Assembly: GCF_002846335.1 (NCBI RefSeq)
Contig: NZ_PJMQ01000001.1
Coordinates: 1,116,001 to 1,180,000, forward strand
Reading direction: 5' to 3'
Source of the DNA: Janthinobacterium sp. 61
Lineage (GTDB): Bacteria > Pseudomonadota > Gammaproteobacteria > Burkholderiales > Burkholderiaceae_D
DNA length: 64,000 nt
Each line of letters opens with the position of its first letter. Within the stretch, counting starts at the first letter, position 1. The notes under the pieces were generated by a model, which worked only from the letters and a program-made list of their open reading frames with translations, was not told the origin of the DNA and searched no databases. Below are positions 16,069-24,322 of the stretch, piece after piece. The translations under genes and the position numbers were made by a program.

Positions 16069-16683
16069 TCAAGCGGCTTTTGCCAGGCCTTCCGCTTCCC
16101 AAGCAGCCTTGACGCTGTCGCGCTGGGCAATTCTGCCCAGGAAGGCCTGCATATTTGCCAGGCCCGACAAATCCACGCCCACGCGCGGCGCCCAGCCCGT
16201 GATGACGAACAGGTAGGCATCGGCCACGGTGAACGTGTCGCCCGTCAGGTAGGCCTGGCCTTCCAGGCGGCTGTCCACCCATTTGAACTTCTTGCCAAGT
16301 TGCTCAATGAATAAGGCCTTGGTGGCGGCGTCGTAGCGGGGATCGAACAGGGGACTGAACGATTTGTGCAGCTCGGACGTGATGTAGTTCTGCCATTCCA
16401 GCACCTTGTAGCGGGCAAAGTTGCCCACAGGGGGCAGCAAGTCCTGCCTGCCCGCCAGTTCGGCGATGTATTGGGCGATGACGGGGCCTTCGCTCAATGT
16501 CGTCCCATTGTCGAGCGCCAGCAGCGGCACCTGCCCCTTTGGGTTAAGTTCGTAGTAATTGCCGCCTTCCTGCGTCTGGTGCTGGCCCAGGTCGACCTTG
16601 ACCAGGGTGAATGGTGTGCCCGTTTCGCGCAGGATGATGTGCGGTGCCTGGGAGCAGGCGCCCGGCGAGTAAAAGAGTTTCAT
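16069..16683 (-). CDS. Glutathione S-transferase, beta-class-like
   Basis: 204 residues from the ATG at 16683, where the N-terminus becomes MKLFYSPGACSQAPHI, exactly as in beta-class GSTs (catalytic Cys10 with Ser11). The thioredoxin-like domain has NPKGQVPLLALDNGTTLSEG near 48-67, including the cis-Pro and the glutathione-binding Ser-Glu. The all-helical C-terminal domain contains GDTFTVADAYLFVITGWA near 153-170. Length and motifs match. It conjugates or reduces electrophiles with glutathione in the cytoplasm. Single gene; the upstream 270 bp contains no supported gene. Confidence 0.88.
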   Translation of the reverse strand: MKLFYSPGACSQAPHIILRETGTPFTLVKVDLGQHQTQEGGNYYELNPKGQVPLLALDNGTTLSEGPVIAQYIAELAGRQDLLPPVGNFARYKVLEWQNYITSELHKSFSPLFDPRYDAATKALFIEQLGKKFKWVDSRLEGQAYLTGDTFTVADAYLFVITGWAPRVGVDLSGLANMQAFLGRIAQRDSVKAAWEAEGLAKAA

Positions 16684-16953
16684 GGCGATCCTTGAACAGG
16701 TGGGAAAGAAGCCACTATAGACCTGCATCGCCGCACGGTAAACGCGTGTTCGTGTGGTGACTGTGCACGTCGTGTGTCGTTTGCGCGTCAGTACGTTGTT
16801 CGAGCAAGCCACGCATAAAGAAAGTCGAGGTCACGTCCAAGTCCTATCCTTCCTCCTGTGGCTAGGGGGGCGATCACAGGAGCCGCACGACTGGCACGGT
16901 GGCTGTAGTGGACGGTGAGATTTTTCATCAAGCTGCCTTTGCTGCTGCTACTG

Positions 16954-17814
16954 TCATATCGCCGCAGCCGCTGACCACTCGCGCAGCAATTGCCCGAACG
17001 CTTCGGCCGCCGCCGTGGTACTCGCGGCACGCCAGAGCAGCTGGAACTGGGCGGCGGGCAGGGCGGGCAAGCCATGCTGGCCATCGATGACCACCATGCC
17101 CGGCTCCAGATCGCCCTGTGGCAGGGCCGTGATCGCCAGGCCCGCCAGCACGGCGGCGCGCAAGCCCTGCTGGCTGGGCGAGGTGAACGCCACGCGCCAG
17201 TCGAGGCCGGCGCCGTCGAGGGCGTCGACGCCCACTTGCCGGTGCATGCACGGCGCCGGTGAAAACGCCAGCGGCAGCGGCGCCTGGCCGTCATGGCGAA
17301 AATCCTGCGCCGCCGCCCAGACGAAGCGCGTGCGGCGCAGCACGGCCGGCTCATCTTGCCCGCCGGCCAGCGCCATGACGACGGCCAGGTCCAGCGCATC
17401 GGCGGCGACCAGTTTCTGCAAGTCGAGATACGTGCCGACTGTCACATCCAGGCGCACGGCGGGAAACAGGTGCGCAAACTGCGCCAGCAGGGCCGGCAGG
17501 CGCGCACCCATGAAATTTTCCGGTACGCCAAAACGCACGGCGCCAGCGATCGAGGAACGCTGGAAGCGCCGCGACAGCGCATCCTGGGCCGCCAGGATTT
17601 GCCGTGCGTGGCGCAGGAAATCCTCGCCATCTTCCGTCAGGCGCAGGCTGCGCGTCGTGCGTACCAGCAGCGCGGCGCCCGCCTGCTCTTCCAGGCGGCG
17701 GATCTGGTGGCTGATGGCGGACTGGCTCAGGTGCAGCCGTTCGGCGGCGCGCGTAAAGCCGCCTGTGTCCTGGACGGCGACGAAGGCGCGCAGCAGGGCG
17801 GTATCGAAGTCCAT
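16954..17814 (-). CDS. LysR-family regulator, divergent from an MFS exporter
   Basis: 286 residues. The winged helix-turn-helix occupies residues 1-60, with GGFTRAAERLHLSQSAISHQ and IRRLEEQAGAALLVR, a standard LysR N-terminus. The remainder is the periplasmic-binding-like effector domain. It is transcribed divergently from the DHA2 exporter at 17937, with about 120 bp between, so it probably activates that transporter and controls itself. An inverted repeat at 17832-17850 is the candidate binding site. The effector is unknown. Confidence 0.87.
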   Translation of the reverse strand: MDFDTALLRAFVAVQDTGGFTRAAERLHLSQSAISHQIRRLEEQAGAALLVRTTRSLRLTEDGEDFLRHARQILAAQDALSRRFQRSSIAGAVRFGVPENFMGARLPALLAQFAHLFPAVRLDVTVGTYLDLQKLVAADALDLAVVMALAGGQDEPAVLRRTRFVWAAAQDFRHDGQAPLPLAFSPAPCMHRQVGVDALDGAGLDWRVAFTSPSQQGLRAAVLAGLAITALPQGDLEPGMVVIDGQHGLPALPAAQFQLLWRAASTTAAAEAFGQLLREWSAAAAI

Positions 17815-17831
17815 CGTGTCTGGCTCCTGTG

Positions 17832-17850
17832 ATTCATGATGAAAATGAAT
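17832..17850. promoter_or_regulatory. Candidate LysR operator between LysR and MFS genes
   Basis: ATTCAT (17832-17837) and ATGAAT (17845-17850) form an inverted repeat with a 7-bp spacer, 18 bp upstream of the LysR start and within the divergent promoter region. LysR proteins bind such interrupted dyads, but the spacing is not an exact T-N11-A. Confidence 0.4.
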
Positions 17851-17936
17851 GAATTGTACAAAACTTTATCATTTCCCTCATGAGTCGATGCTTTCTAAAA
17901 TGGTGGCTCCAGCGCGCCGGCACCACGCGCTCCTCC

Positions 17937-19475
17937 ATGACTACCGACATCAAGGCTTCGATGCACCTGACTACTTCGCAACAAAATGCACTGACCCTGG
18001 CCGCCGTGTGCCTGGCCTCGCTCATGTTCGGCCTGGAAATTTCCAGCGTACCCGTCATCCTGCCCACCCTGGAAACCGTGTTGCACGGCGACTTCAAGGA
18101 CTTGCAATGGATCATGAACGCCTACACCCTGGCCTGCACCACGGTGCTGATGGCAACGGGCACCCTGGCCGACCGTTATGGCCGCAAGCGCTTGTTGCTC
18201 GCCAGCCTGGCACTGTTCGGCCTCAGTTCGCTGGCATGTGGATGGGCCGGCAGCACCGGCCTGCTGATCGCCGCGCGCGCGCTGCAGGGCATGGCCGGTG
18301 GCGCCATGCTGATTTGCCAGGTGGCCGTACTGTCGCAGCAATTTCCGGCCGGCGCCGCGCGGGGCAGGGCGTTTGGCGCCTGGGGCATCGTCTTTGGCCT
18401 GGGCCTGGGTTTTGGCCCTATCATAGGCGCGGCCATCGTCGCGCTGTCAAACTGGCAATGGGTATTTCTCGTGCACGGGCCGCTGGCGCTGGCGGCCCTG
18501 CTGCTGGTGGCGCTGTGCGTGAGCGAATCGCGCGATCCGCAGCAGCGCAAGCTGGACGTGGCGGGTATCTCCACCCTGTCGCTGGCCGTGTTCAGCCTGG
18601 CATGGTGCCTCACGCAGGGGCCGGCGCTGGGTTTCACGGACCCGCTCACGGTGGCCAGCCTGGCCGTGGCGCTGCTCAGCCTGATGCTCTTTGTCATGAT
18701 CGAGCGGCGCCAGCCTGAACCGATGATCGACTTCAGCGTATTTCGCATTCGCCGTTTTTCGGGAGCACTGCTCGGTTCGGCGGGCATGAACTGCAGTTTC
18801 TGGCCGCTGATGATTTATCTTCCCCTGTACGTGCAACATGGCCTCGGCTACAGCAGCCTGGGCACGGGCCTGACCTTGCTGGCCTACACCTTGCCCACCT
18901 TGCTCGTGCCGCCCCTGGCCGAACGGCTGGCGCTGCGCTACCAGGCCGATACGGTCATTCCTGCCGGCTTGCTGGCCATCGGCCTGGGTTTTCTGCTGAT
19001 GCTGTGGGGCAGCAGTGTGGATGCCGCCAACTGGCTGACGATCTTGCCCGGCTGCCTGCTGGCCGGCACGGGCCTGGGCTTGACGAATACACCCGTCACC
19101 AACACGACGACGGGCGCCGTGCCCGGCGAACGGGCCGGCATGGCGTCCAGCATCGACATCAGCGCGCGCATGGTCAGCCTGTCGATCAATATCGCGCTGA
19201 TGGGCTTTATCCTCGTCGAAGCCATACAGTCCGCCTTGCGGCCCCATCTGCCAAATGGACTGGACGCGGCCACATTGCGCGCCATGGCGGAAGATTTGTC
19301 TGCCGGCAAGGGGGCCGTCGAACTGCCGGCCGGCGTGGCGCAGCTTGCGCTGGCACAAGGCTTCGGCGCCGTGATGCTGTACGGCGGCGTGGCCGCCTGC
19401 CTGTTCGCCGTGGCCAGCTGGCTGGTATTTGGCGCCGGGCGGACGCGGCAGGCAGCCGGGCAGCCGGTGCGCTGA
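17937..19475 (+). CDS. DHA2-family MFS drug exporter (EmrB/QacA-like)
   Basis: About 512 residues from ATG 17937. ATG 17880 and 17961 are in frame, and none has a strong ribosome site, so the start is uncertain. Roughly 14 membrane segments are present. Motif A of drug:H+ antiporters appears as GTLADRYGRKRLLL, and motif C-like GLGLGFGPIIGAAI follows in helix 5, marking an exporter. TALTLTNTPVTNTT-like residues appear in the second half (LTNTPVTNTTTGAVPGERAG). It probably expels toxic organic compounds, and DHA2 members often pair with EmrA-type adaptors, but none is adjacent. Regulation by the divergent LysR is likely. Confidence 0.85.
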   Translation: MTTDIKASMHLTTSQQNALTLAAVCLASLMFGLEISSVPVILPTLETVLHGDFKDLQWIMNAYTLACTTVLMATGTLADRYGRKRLLLASLALFGLSSLACGWAGSTGLLIAARALQGMAGGAMLICQVAVLSQQFPAGAARGRAFGAWGIVFGLGLGFGPIIGAAIVALSNWQWVFLVHGPLALAALLLVALCVSESRDPQQRKLDVAGISTLSLAVFSLAWCLTQGPALGFTDPLTVASLAVALLSLMLFVMIERRQPEPMIDFSVFRIRRFSGALLGSAGMNCSFWPLMIYLPLYVQHGLGYSSLGTGLTLLAYTLPTLLVPPLAERLALRYQADTVIPAGLLAIGLGFLLMLWGSSVDAANWLTILPGCLLAGTGLGLTNTPVTNTTTGAVPGERAGMASSIDISARMVSLSINIALMGFILVEAIQSALRPHLPNGLDAATLRAMAEDLSAGKGAVELPAGVAQLALAQGFGAVMLYGGVAACLFAVASWLVFGAGRTRQAAGQPVR

Positions 19476-19501
19476 AATCCAGGAGCAGGGGAGGCTATAA
19501 T
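19472..19501 (+). promoter_or_regulatory. Possible promoter of the primase-like gene
   Basis: A perfect TATAAT (19496-19501) lies 46 bp before the ATG at 19548. The upstream -35, CTGAAA at 19472-19477 with an 18-bp spacer, is weak. Confidence 0.4.
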
Positions 19502-19547
19502 CTGGGCACGTTGGCAAGTGTTGCTCAACGTCATAACGAGGCTGCCC

Positions 19548-20375
19548 ATGCATAAACTGATTTCCGAACTCACCCGCCTGTACCTGTTCGAGGAACAGCA
19601 GCATTATCTGGATGCGGATGGCGGCGCGCAAGCGCTGACGCCGGCTGTGCTGGCGCGCCATCTGTCGGGCGAGCAGACGGTGGCCGTAGAACTGGTACAG
19701 GATCGCGGCCATGGCGGGCTGACGCGCGCGCTGGTGCTGGAGTTTGGCGGCAAGGGCGGCGGCGAAGCGCACTGGAGCGCGCTGTGCACGATCGCCAATG
19801 CCGTGCAGCACGAGCTGGACTTGCCGGCGCCCGCCGTCAGCATCTCGGGCACGGCGTTCCAGTTATGGCTGTCGCTGGCCACGCCCGTACCCGTCGCCCA
19901 GGCGCGCCAGTTCGTGCAGCTGCTGCGCTCGACCTTTTTACCCGCCGCGACCGACATCCTTGCCGTCGCGCCGCCAGGCGACGTGGAACAGGTGGCGCTG
20001 CCGCCATGTTTGCAGCCGTCGGGCAAGTGGGCAGCTTTCATCCACCCCAGCATGGGGGCCGCCTTTGTCGACGAACCGGGCCTGGACATGCCGCCACCGC
20101 CAGCCGCCCAACTGGGCTTCCTGGAAAGCTTGCGCAGCATCAACCCGGCCCAGTTCGCGCAGGCGCTGGCGAAGTTGCAAAGACATGCGGGCTTGCTTGA
20201 TGTCGTGTCAACTTCCGTGCCCGTGCCCGTGCCCGCTCCCGTCGCCGCCGCATTGCCAGCGCCTATGCCTGTTACACAACCAGGCTTGCTGCTGCAGGAC
20301 GCCACCCTGGAAGACATCGTGCGCTGGCTGCACGCGCGCAATATCGAGCCCACTTTCCGGCACCGGCTGCCGTAA
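19548..20375 (+). CDS. Orphan protein resembling the AEP primase domain of TOTE systems
   Basis: 275 residues from ATG 19548 (ACGAGG upstream); ten codons of open frame precede it. Motif order resembles the archaeo-eukaryotic primase domain of TOTE conflict systems. ALVLEFG (61-67) aligns with the usual LDxD strand. SISGTAFQLWLSL with PVPVAQAR (98-120) aligns with the SGxGxHxW-hF-x-x-PVPA motif. VALPP (149-153), AAFVDE (171-176) and QLGFLESLRSI (188-198) align with the conserved IALP, FVDE and Q-x-x-FL-x-S-h-x-x-I block. The catalytic acidic pair and the histidine appear replaced, so it is probably non-catalytic. A proline/valine linker (about 223-245) and a short C-terminal helix follow. No helicase or nuclease is adjacent. 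Function unknown; homology inferred by eye. Confidence 0.5.
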   Translation: MHKLISELTRLYLFEEQQHYLDADGGAQALTPAVLARHLSGEQTVAVELVQDRGHGGLTRALVLEFGGKGGGEAHWSALCTIANAVQHELDLPAPAVSISGTAFQLWLSLATPVPVAQARQFVQLLRSTFLPAATDILAVAPPGDVEQVALPPCLQPSGKWAAFIHPSMGAAFVDEPGLDMPPPPAAQLGFLESLRSINPAQFAQALAKLQRHAGLLDVVSTSVPVPVPAPVAAALPAPMPVTQPGLLLQDATLEDIVRWLHARNIEPTFRHRLP

Positions 20376-20551
20376 CGGGGGAGCCTGCAGATAACGGCAG
20401 CGGGCGGCCAGCAGTGGATATTTCCACTGGTGTGACAATGTATGCATTTTTCTTACCGGCAATTTGCTATCGTTCACGGCCGCTCTCGACTCATGTTTTC
20501 AATGAAAAGCCAGGCCGAGCATCGCAACAAATCAAATCCAGGAAACCGTCA

Positions 20552-21064
20552 ATGCAACTGCCAGCCGATAAAAATGCCCCCCGGGATTTTGATTTCATCA
20601 TCGGTGACTGGCTCGTGAAACATCGCCGGCTCAATTCCAGATTCACCGATTGCAAGGAATGGACGGAATTTGACGGGCTATCTTCGACCGTAAAGACACT
20701 GGGTGGCTTTGGAAACCTGGAGGATAACGTACTCTACTTCCCGGAAGGCAGCTTCCGCGCCCTTGCACTGCGCTCGTTTTGTATTAAATCCGACACCTGG
20801 TCGATCTGGTGGCTCGATGCACGCAAGCCGACAACGCTCGATGTCCCAGTTGTTGGAAAATTCTCCAATCACGTCGGCGTATTTTTTGCCGATGACCTAC
20901 TCGATGGTCAAGCAATAAAGGTGCGCTTTACCTGGACTGCAACACCTGGGAAAAATCCTCGCTGGGATCAGGCTTTTTCCAAGGACCAGGGAAGAACATG
21001 GGAAACGAACTGGACTATGGATTTCATGCGCACCGCACAGGCAAGGGCACCCATTCAGCCTTGA
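20552..21064 (+). CDS. DUF1579-like protein
   Basis: 170 residues from ATG 20552 with AGGAAA upstream; the longer frame begins in non-coding-like DNA. Characteristic strings are RDFDFIIGDWLVKHRRL (10-26), a W-x-EFDGLSSTVKTLGGFGN stretch, SIWWLDARKP and RWDQAFSKDQGRTWETNWTMDF, as in DUF1579-type proteins, which have a beta-barrel fold of unknown function. WSIWWLD and the terminal WETNW pattern are well kept, so the gene looks intact. It opens a run of six plus-strand genes in AT-richer DNA, with its base composition between the core genome and the low-GC genes that follow. Confidence 0.7.
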   Translation: MQLPADKNAPRDFDFIIGDWLVKHRRLNSRFTDCKEWTEFDGLSSTVKTLGGFGNLEDNVLYFPEGSFRALALRSFCIKSDTWSIWWLDARKPTTLDVPVVGKFSNHVGVFFADDLLDGQAIKVRFTWTATPGKNPRWDQAFSKDQGRTWETNWTMDFMRTAQARAPIQP

Positions 21065-21400
21065 AGGCTGCCACTGCCAACGGTAGCAAGCGGCCAGAAG
21101 CGGACGTAGTGAAAATGAGGACAGATGGTTATGCTTCCAGCTATACAGATCTTCACAGCCATCATCAGTGCAGCGTGCGCCGTTATGATCGCCTCGTATG
21201 CAACGTGGTTGTTGATGCATCGGCTGAGGCAACAAGAGTCCAAACGCCTCGCGTTTAGAAATTGGGTTCGTCATCTCTTCGAGGCTGTTATGGGCCTCTA
21301 AGATTTATAGTGCTTGCGCCGGGTGAATGTCCGCAGGCGGAACCTGGCAACGGCGGCAACCGGCCACAAGCGGCCAGTCAATTTACCCTAGGCAAGCGGA
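21065..21400. repeat. Gene-free stretch with two degenerate copies of the island motif
   Basis: No convincing gene. Around 21083-21106 it contains AGCAAGCGGCCAGAAGCGG, and at 21325-21378 AATGTCCGCA, GGCAACGGCGGCAACCGG and CCACAAGCGGCCAGTC. Similar words recur at 22171-22207, 23216-23258, 23778-23803, 24241-24268 and 25024-25047, at the borders of the island genes. The short frames here read through the motif and look spurious. Confidence 0.5.
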
Positions 21401-22069
21401 ATGAACAGAATCCCACGTGAATGGCTGAAACTTACTTACCATCGCCCTAGAATAATCTTAAATGGGTTGAGACGCATTCAATGTGGCGGACAGTTAAACG
21501 GCTTGCCATATACAATTGCAGCGCTTCGTACTCGTGAATTGAAGCCATTTTTGGAAGGTCGTCAAGCAGCTCTTTTTTGCCATGGCATTGGAACGCGTAT
21601 CGGTCGGGAAGTGTCCTTCGCTCTCTTCGAGTCAGCGGACTATGACATTGTGGCTAGATACGAAGATGGCGGCGTTATGAGAATGGTGCCGGTTCAATTA
21701 AAAGAGCTTCCGCCTTCGGCGGTCAATTCAAATGTCGATTTACAGCAGATATTGGATAAGCTTGGAAAGAAGCTTCCAGACTCTAAGGATCTCGTGGTGG
21801 CCATTCACCTGAATCGAGATATACAGGGATTACATACAGAGGGGTTACGAATACCGACAGGGTTTGGTCAAATCTGGTTGTATGGTGGAAAAGATCATAC
21901 GCAGCAGGCTTGGTCTTTGATAGGTGATTTGCTAAAGAATTCGAACCTTGTTAGCGACTTCCACTATCCTTCCGATATGATCTACTCGGCAATGTGGCAA
22001 CAGGACATAATAGGACGTTGTTTAGGAAGCATCAGTTTGTCATTTGGATTAAATCCTATATGTCAGTAA
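21401..22069 (+). CDS. Unrecognised protein, possibly PD-(D/E)XK nuclease-like
   Basis: 222 residues. Codon use is AT-rich compared with the flanking genome. The middle (about 60-105) reads IGTRIGREVSFALFESADYD, then IVARYEDGG and VPVQLKELPPS. An early Glu, an Asp at the start of a strand and a Q-x-K on the next strand could form the E...D...(E/Q)xK metal site of a restriction-endonuclease-like fold. The C-terminal part (GFGQIWLYGGKDH, SDMIYSAMWQQDII) matches nothing I know. No methylase or helicase is adjacent. The start ATG is preceded by AAGCGGA at 21395-21400, an acceptable ribosome site. Confidence 0.5.
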   Translation: MNRIPREWLKLTYHRPRIILNGLRRIQCGGQLNGLPYTIAALRTRELKPFLEGRQAALFCHGIGTRIGREVSFALFESADYDIVARYEDGGVMRMVPVQLKELPPSAVNSNVDLQQILDKLGKKLPDSKDLVVAIHLNRDIQGLHTEGLRIPTGFGQIWLYGGKDHTQQAWSLIGDLLKNSNLVSDFHYPSDMIYSAMWQQDIIGRCLGSISLSFGLNPICQ

Positions 22070-22170
22070 AAAATATGAGCGTCTGCAAATTCGCCGGTCC
22101 GCAAGGGAGCGGCTTCAGCCCGGCGTGACAATTCGATAGCTTCTCACATAAGCAAAATGCTACCCCTGCT

Positions 22171-22207
22171 ATGGACCGAGTTCGGCCAATAGCAGCCTCC
22201 GACATGA
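22171..22207. repeat. Island junction motif (inverted orientation)
   Basis: GACCGAGTTCGGCCAATAGC then AGCCTCCGACATG resembles the reverse complement of the ATGTCCG...GGCCGAA words at the other junctions. It lies in the gap 22070-22241 between two low-GC genes; I see no gene there. Confidence 0.35.
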
Positions 22208-22241
22208 AATTTAAATTTTCAAACTTACCTCCGGTCCTTAA

Positions 22242-23087
22242 ATGCATATAGTGAATTTCGTTGCGCGTGCGCCAACTGCCGCCGTTGGGTGGAGTGTATA
22301 TGTTCCGTTGTATAGTGCACTCATAGCTTCGTTTGTAACAATTCTGGGGATAATCTTAAATAATTATTTTTCGCGGGTACACAAGAAGGAAGAACAAGCG
22401 CACTCCATTAAAAAGGAGATTTTTTTAAATTTTGCCGAATATATTTCTAGTTCGATGGCATTGTTGCAGTCTGTGGCAGACCCGAATTCTGACCTGCAAG
22501 GTCTACTTTCGAAGTATAAGGAGCAGACTGGGGTTATCGGAAAAATGTATGTGGTTGCAGAGCCAAGTCTTTTACTTGAGGCGAGGGCGCTGGTAACAGA
22601 ACTCGAAGAATGCGGCTCTGAGATGGTTGCATTGCGCCAAGGTGTGGATCAAATAAAATTAAAGGTCGAAAGTTTGAAGGGGCAGCGTGTGGATACCTCG
22701 AAGGCGCTTGATAATCTTACCAATCATCATTTATCGCTGATTAGGACGGGAGTAATGCCTCCTGAAAATGTTCAGCTTGCTCTTCAGTGGGAACGTGATT
22801 TTACGACGAAGCGATTGGATAGTCTTAGCGATGAGATTTATAAAGCCGAGGTTGAGGCATATCATTCGGCATTATCTCTTTTCGAATTCGGTATCCTGGC
22901 CTCTCAGAAGGTGGAAGCCAGTACGTTACCAACTTTACGGCGAATAAAAAGTGAATTGGGCATTCCTCATGACGCGCTTAACTATGAAAAGGTAGTTGAA
23001 GCGCAGAATAAGAGGAGAATTGAAGCGGCGAGGAAGCAAATTGGGTTGCAAAAGACTACCAACCCTGATGCTCAGAAAAATGACTGA
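22242..23087 (+). CDS. Unrecognised membrane-anchored coiled-coil protein
   Basis: 281 residues, AT-rich. One hydrophobic helix near residues 17-41 (YVPLYSALIASFVTILGIIL) is followed by a basic stop-transfer (FSRVHKKEE). The long remainder is helical, with heptad-like leucines (LLEARALVTELEECGSEM, QIKLKVESLKGQRV, LDSLSDEIYKAEVEAYHS). The body therefore probably lies in the cytoplasm as a coiled coil. No known domain is recognised. The start ATG has a weak ribosome site, and a short extension or shift is possible. Its position beside the nuclease-like gene in a low-GC island fits an accessory or defence function, but that is speculation. Confidence 0.55.
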   Translation: MHIVNFVARAPTAAVGWSVYVPLYSALIASFVTILGIILNNYFSRVHKKEEQAHSIKKEIFLNFAEYISSSMALLQSVADPNSDLQGLLSKYKEQTGVIGKMYVVAEPSLLLEARALVTELEECGSEMVALRQGVDQIKLKVESLKGQRVDTSKALDNLTNHHLSLIRTGVMPPENVQLALQWERDFTTKRLDSLSDEIYKAEVEAYHSALSLFEFGILASQKVEASTLPTLRRIKSELGIPHDALNYEKVVEAQNKRRIEAARKQIGLQKTTNPDAQKND

Positions 23088-23215
23088 AATACATTGCCTC
23101 CAATTTTTCTCCAGCAATAGTCAAATCTCGAATTCCGCAAATTGCGGAAGGTCGGCTTTGGGGCGAATCCAGCATGACGATGCAGCCGCTAGATTTTCAC
23201 CCTGACAACCTGCTA

Positions 23216-23258
23216 TGCTGCCCGAACGGCCGGGTTCGGCCACAAGCGGTCGTTGATC
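23216..23258. repeat. Island junction motif
   Basis: GCTGCCCGAACGGCCGGG then TTCGGCCACAAGCGGTCGTT shares GGCCACAAGCGG with 21361-21374. It lies in the gene-poor gap 23088-23306. Confidence 0.4.
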
Positions 23259-23306
23259 ATGAGTAGATCGTTGTACGGTAACGTTAATCATAGCGTGCGA
23301 AATAGG

Positions 23307-23702
23307 ATGTATATGCCAATCAAAGCTAGACCATTTGGCTGTCGAGAACAATTCGACTGGGGGGCGGACATTCATTCAGTTACCTACAATGGACAATTGG
23401 TAATACGTGTCGTCCGCAACCATCACAAGGACGATGGAATCGAGGTCACATTTGCTCAGGTGAATGGCTTCAGGCTCTTGGATGAAGTGCCGCTCGCAGA
23501 GTACTGGACCGATGAGGACTTTCCTTCTGGGTATCCGGTCCTTGAGGTATTCGATGGCGGATGGGCGATGGAAGAAGATAGGCGGCTTGGCTATACGCAG
23601 AAGCAGCGAGAGTGGATCATTGTCACAGCTGGGGCATGTGTCAGCGTTTTCTCAGAACACGAACCAATGATTCGCGACGCAGCCGGTCCCGCCGAAACCT
23701 AG
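23307..23702 (+). CDS. Unrecognised small soluble protein
   Basis: 131 residues from ATG 23307 (ATAGG upstream). Two other ATGs, at 23253 and 23313, are in frame. The chain is acidic and aromatic, rich in beta-type strings: DWGADIHSVTYNGQLVIRVV, GIEVTFAQVNGFRLLDEV and FPSGYPVLEVFDGGWAMEED. A DE-x-P-LAEYW pattern resembles small immunity-type or SUKH/SMI1-like proteins only loosely, so no family is claimed. There is no signal peptide or membrane segment. It stands alone within the low-GC island, downstream of a junction motif. Confidence 0.5.
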   Translation: MYMPIKARPFGCREQFDWGADIHSVTYNGQLVIRVVRNHHKDDGIEVTFAQVNGFRLLDEVPLAEYWTDEDFPSGYPVLEVFDGGWAMEEDRRLGYTQKQREWIIVTAGACVSVFSEHEPMIRDAAGPAET

Positions 23703-23777
23703 CCGTTGATACAAGCTACGCACCTTCAGCTGGCAAGTATTTTGTCAACCGTCTTTATATTCGCCACGGGGCGGAAG

Positions 23778-23803
23778 CAGCCAAAGACGGCAACCGGCCA
23801 GAA
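23778..23803. repeat. Island junction motif
   Basis: GCCAAAGACGGCAACCGGCC then AGAAG shares GGCAACCGGCCA with 21355-21366. It lies just before the small membrane protein gene. Confidence 0.35.
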
Positions 23804-23829
23804 GTATACAAAAAACCACAGGAAGGCCC

Positions 23830-24234
23830 ATGAAGATCAAACCCTTCCCTATGAAATCCTTGTTTTTGGCGCCGCTGTCGAGTATCCCGGCAGTCACATT
23901 GGCAGGTATCGGAAGCTCCGATGCAGGTATCGCGTCTGATGTCGGGATCGGACTTCTTTTTTCCGTACTACTCGCTGTTCCGATGTCATTTGCGGGTTTG
24001 GCACTGGTGGGCCTGCCATTGCTCATACTCCTGCGCAAATATGATTCTCTGCTGCTGCTGGCCACCTGTATTGCCGGGTGCGGTGTGCCCTACATAATGT
24101 TTCTGGATGCACCGACTCGCACAGCGCTAAGTGCAATCGCTGCTGGTCTTACCGTCGGCATTACAGCCTATCTCCTTCGTCCAGTTGTACGGAACAATGA
24201 ACTGGACGACCGTTCGAACCCTCATCAAATTTAA
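23830..24234 (+). CDS. Small integral membrane protein, unrecognised
   Basis: 134 residues with AGGAAGG seven bases before the ATG. Four hydrophobic segments are visible: residues 10-26 (weak), 38-70 (LLFSVLLAVPMSFAGLALVG and on), 74-92, and 98-117. A polar tail RNNELDDRSNPHQ ends the chain. The topology suggests a four-helix inner-membrane protein. No motif links it to a known family. It sits between a junction motif and a GNAT gene, and all island genes share its strand. Confidence 0.55.
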   Translation: MKIKPFPMKSLFLAPLSSIPAVTLAGIGSSDAGIASDVGIGLLFSVLLAVPMSFAGLALVGLPLLILLRKYDSLLLLATCIAGCGVPYIMFLDAPTRTALSAIAAGLTVGITAYLLRPVVRNNELDDRSNPHQI

Positions 24235-24240
24235 GTATCA

Positions 24241-24268
24241 ATGTCCGCAATGGGGCGATTGCTGACGT
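24241..24268. repeat. Island junction motif
   Basis: ATGTCCGCAATGGGGCGATT then GCTGACGT begins with the ATGTCCGCA word seen at 21327 and 25026. It lies immediately after the small membrane protein gene. Confidence 0.35.
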
Positions 24269-24322
24269 AAAATCTGCGCTGTAGAATGAAGTAAATTTCA
24301 GAACTGTGTTAAGGATTTTTCA

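Noticed and set aside
16788..16928. 46-codon minus-strand frame starting MKNLTVHYSHR in the gap between the GST and LysR genes
   Set aside because: Short, weak ribosome site, no similarity, and the 270-bp gap shows no other sign of a gene.
20998..21258. Plus-strand 86-codon frame following the DUF1579-like gene
   Set aside because: It overlaps the end of that gene in another frame and then reads through the junction motif, with no ribosome site.
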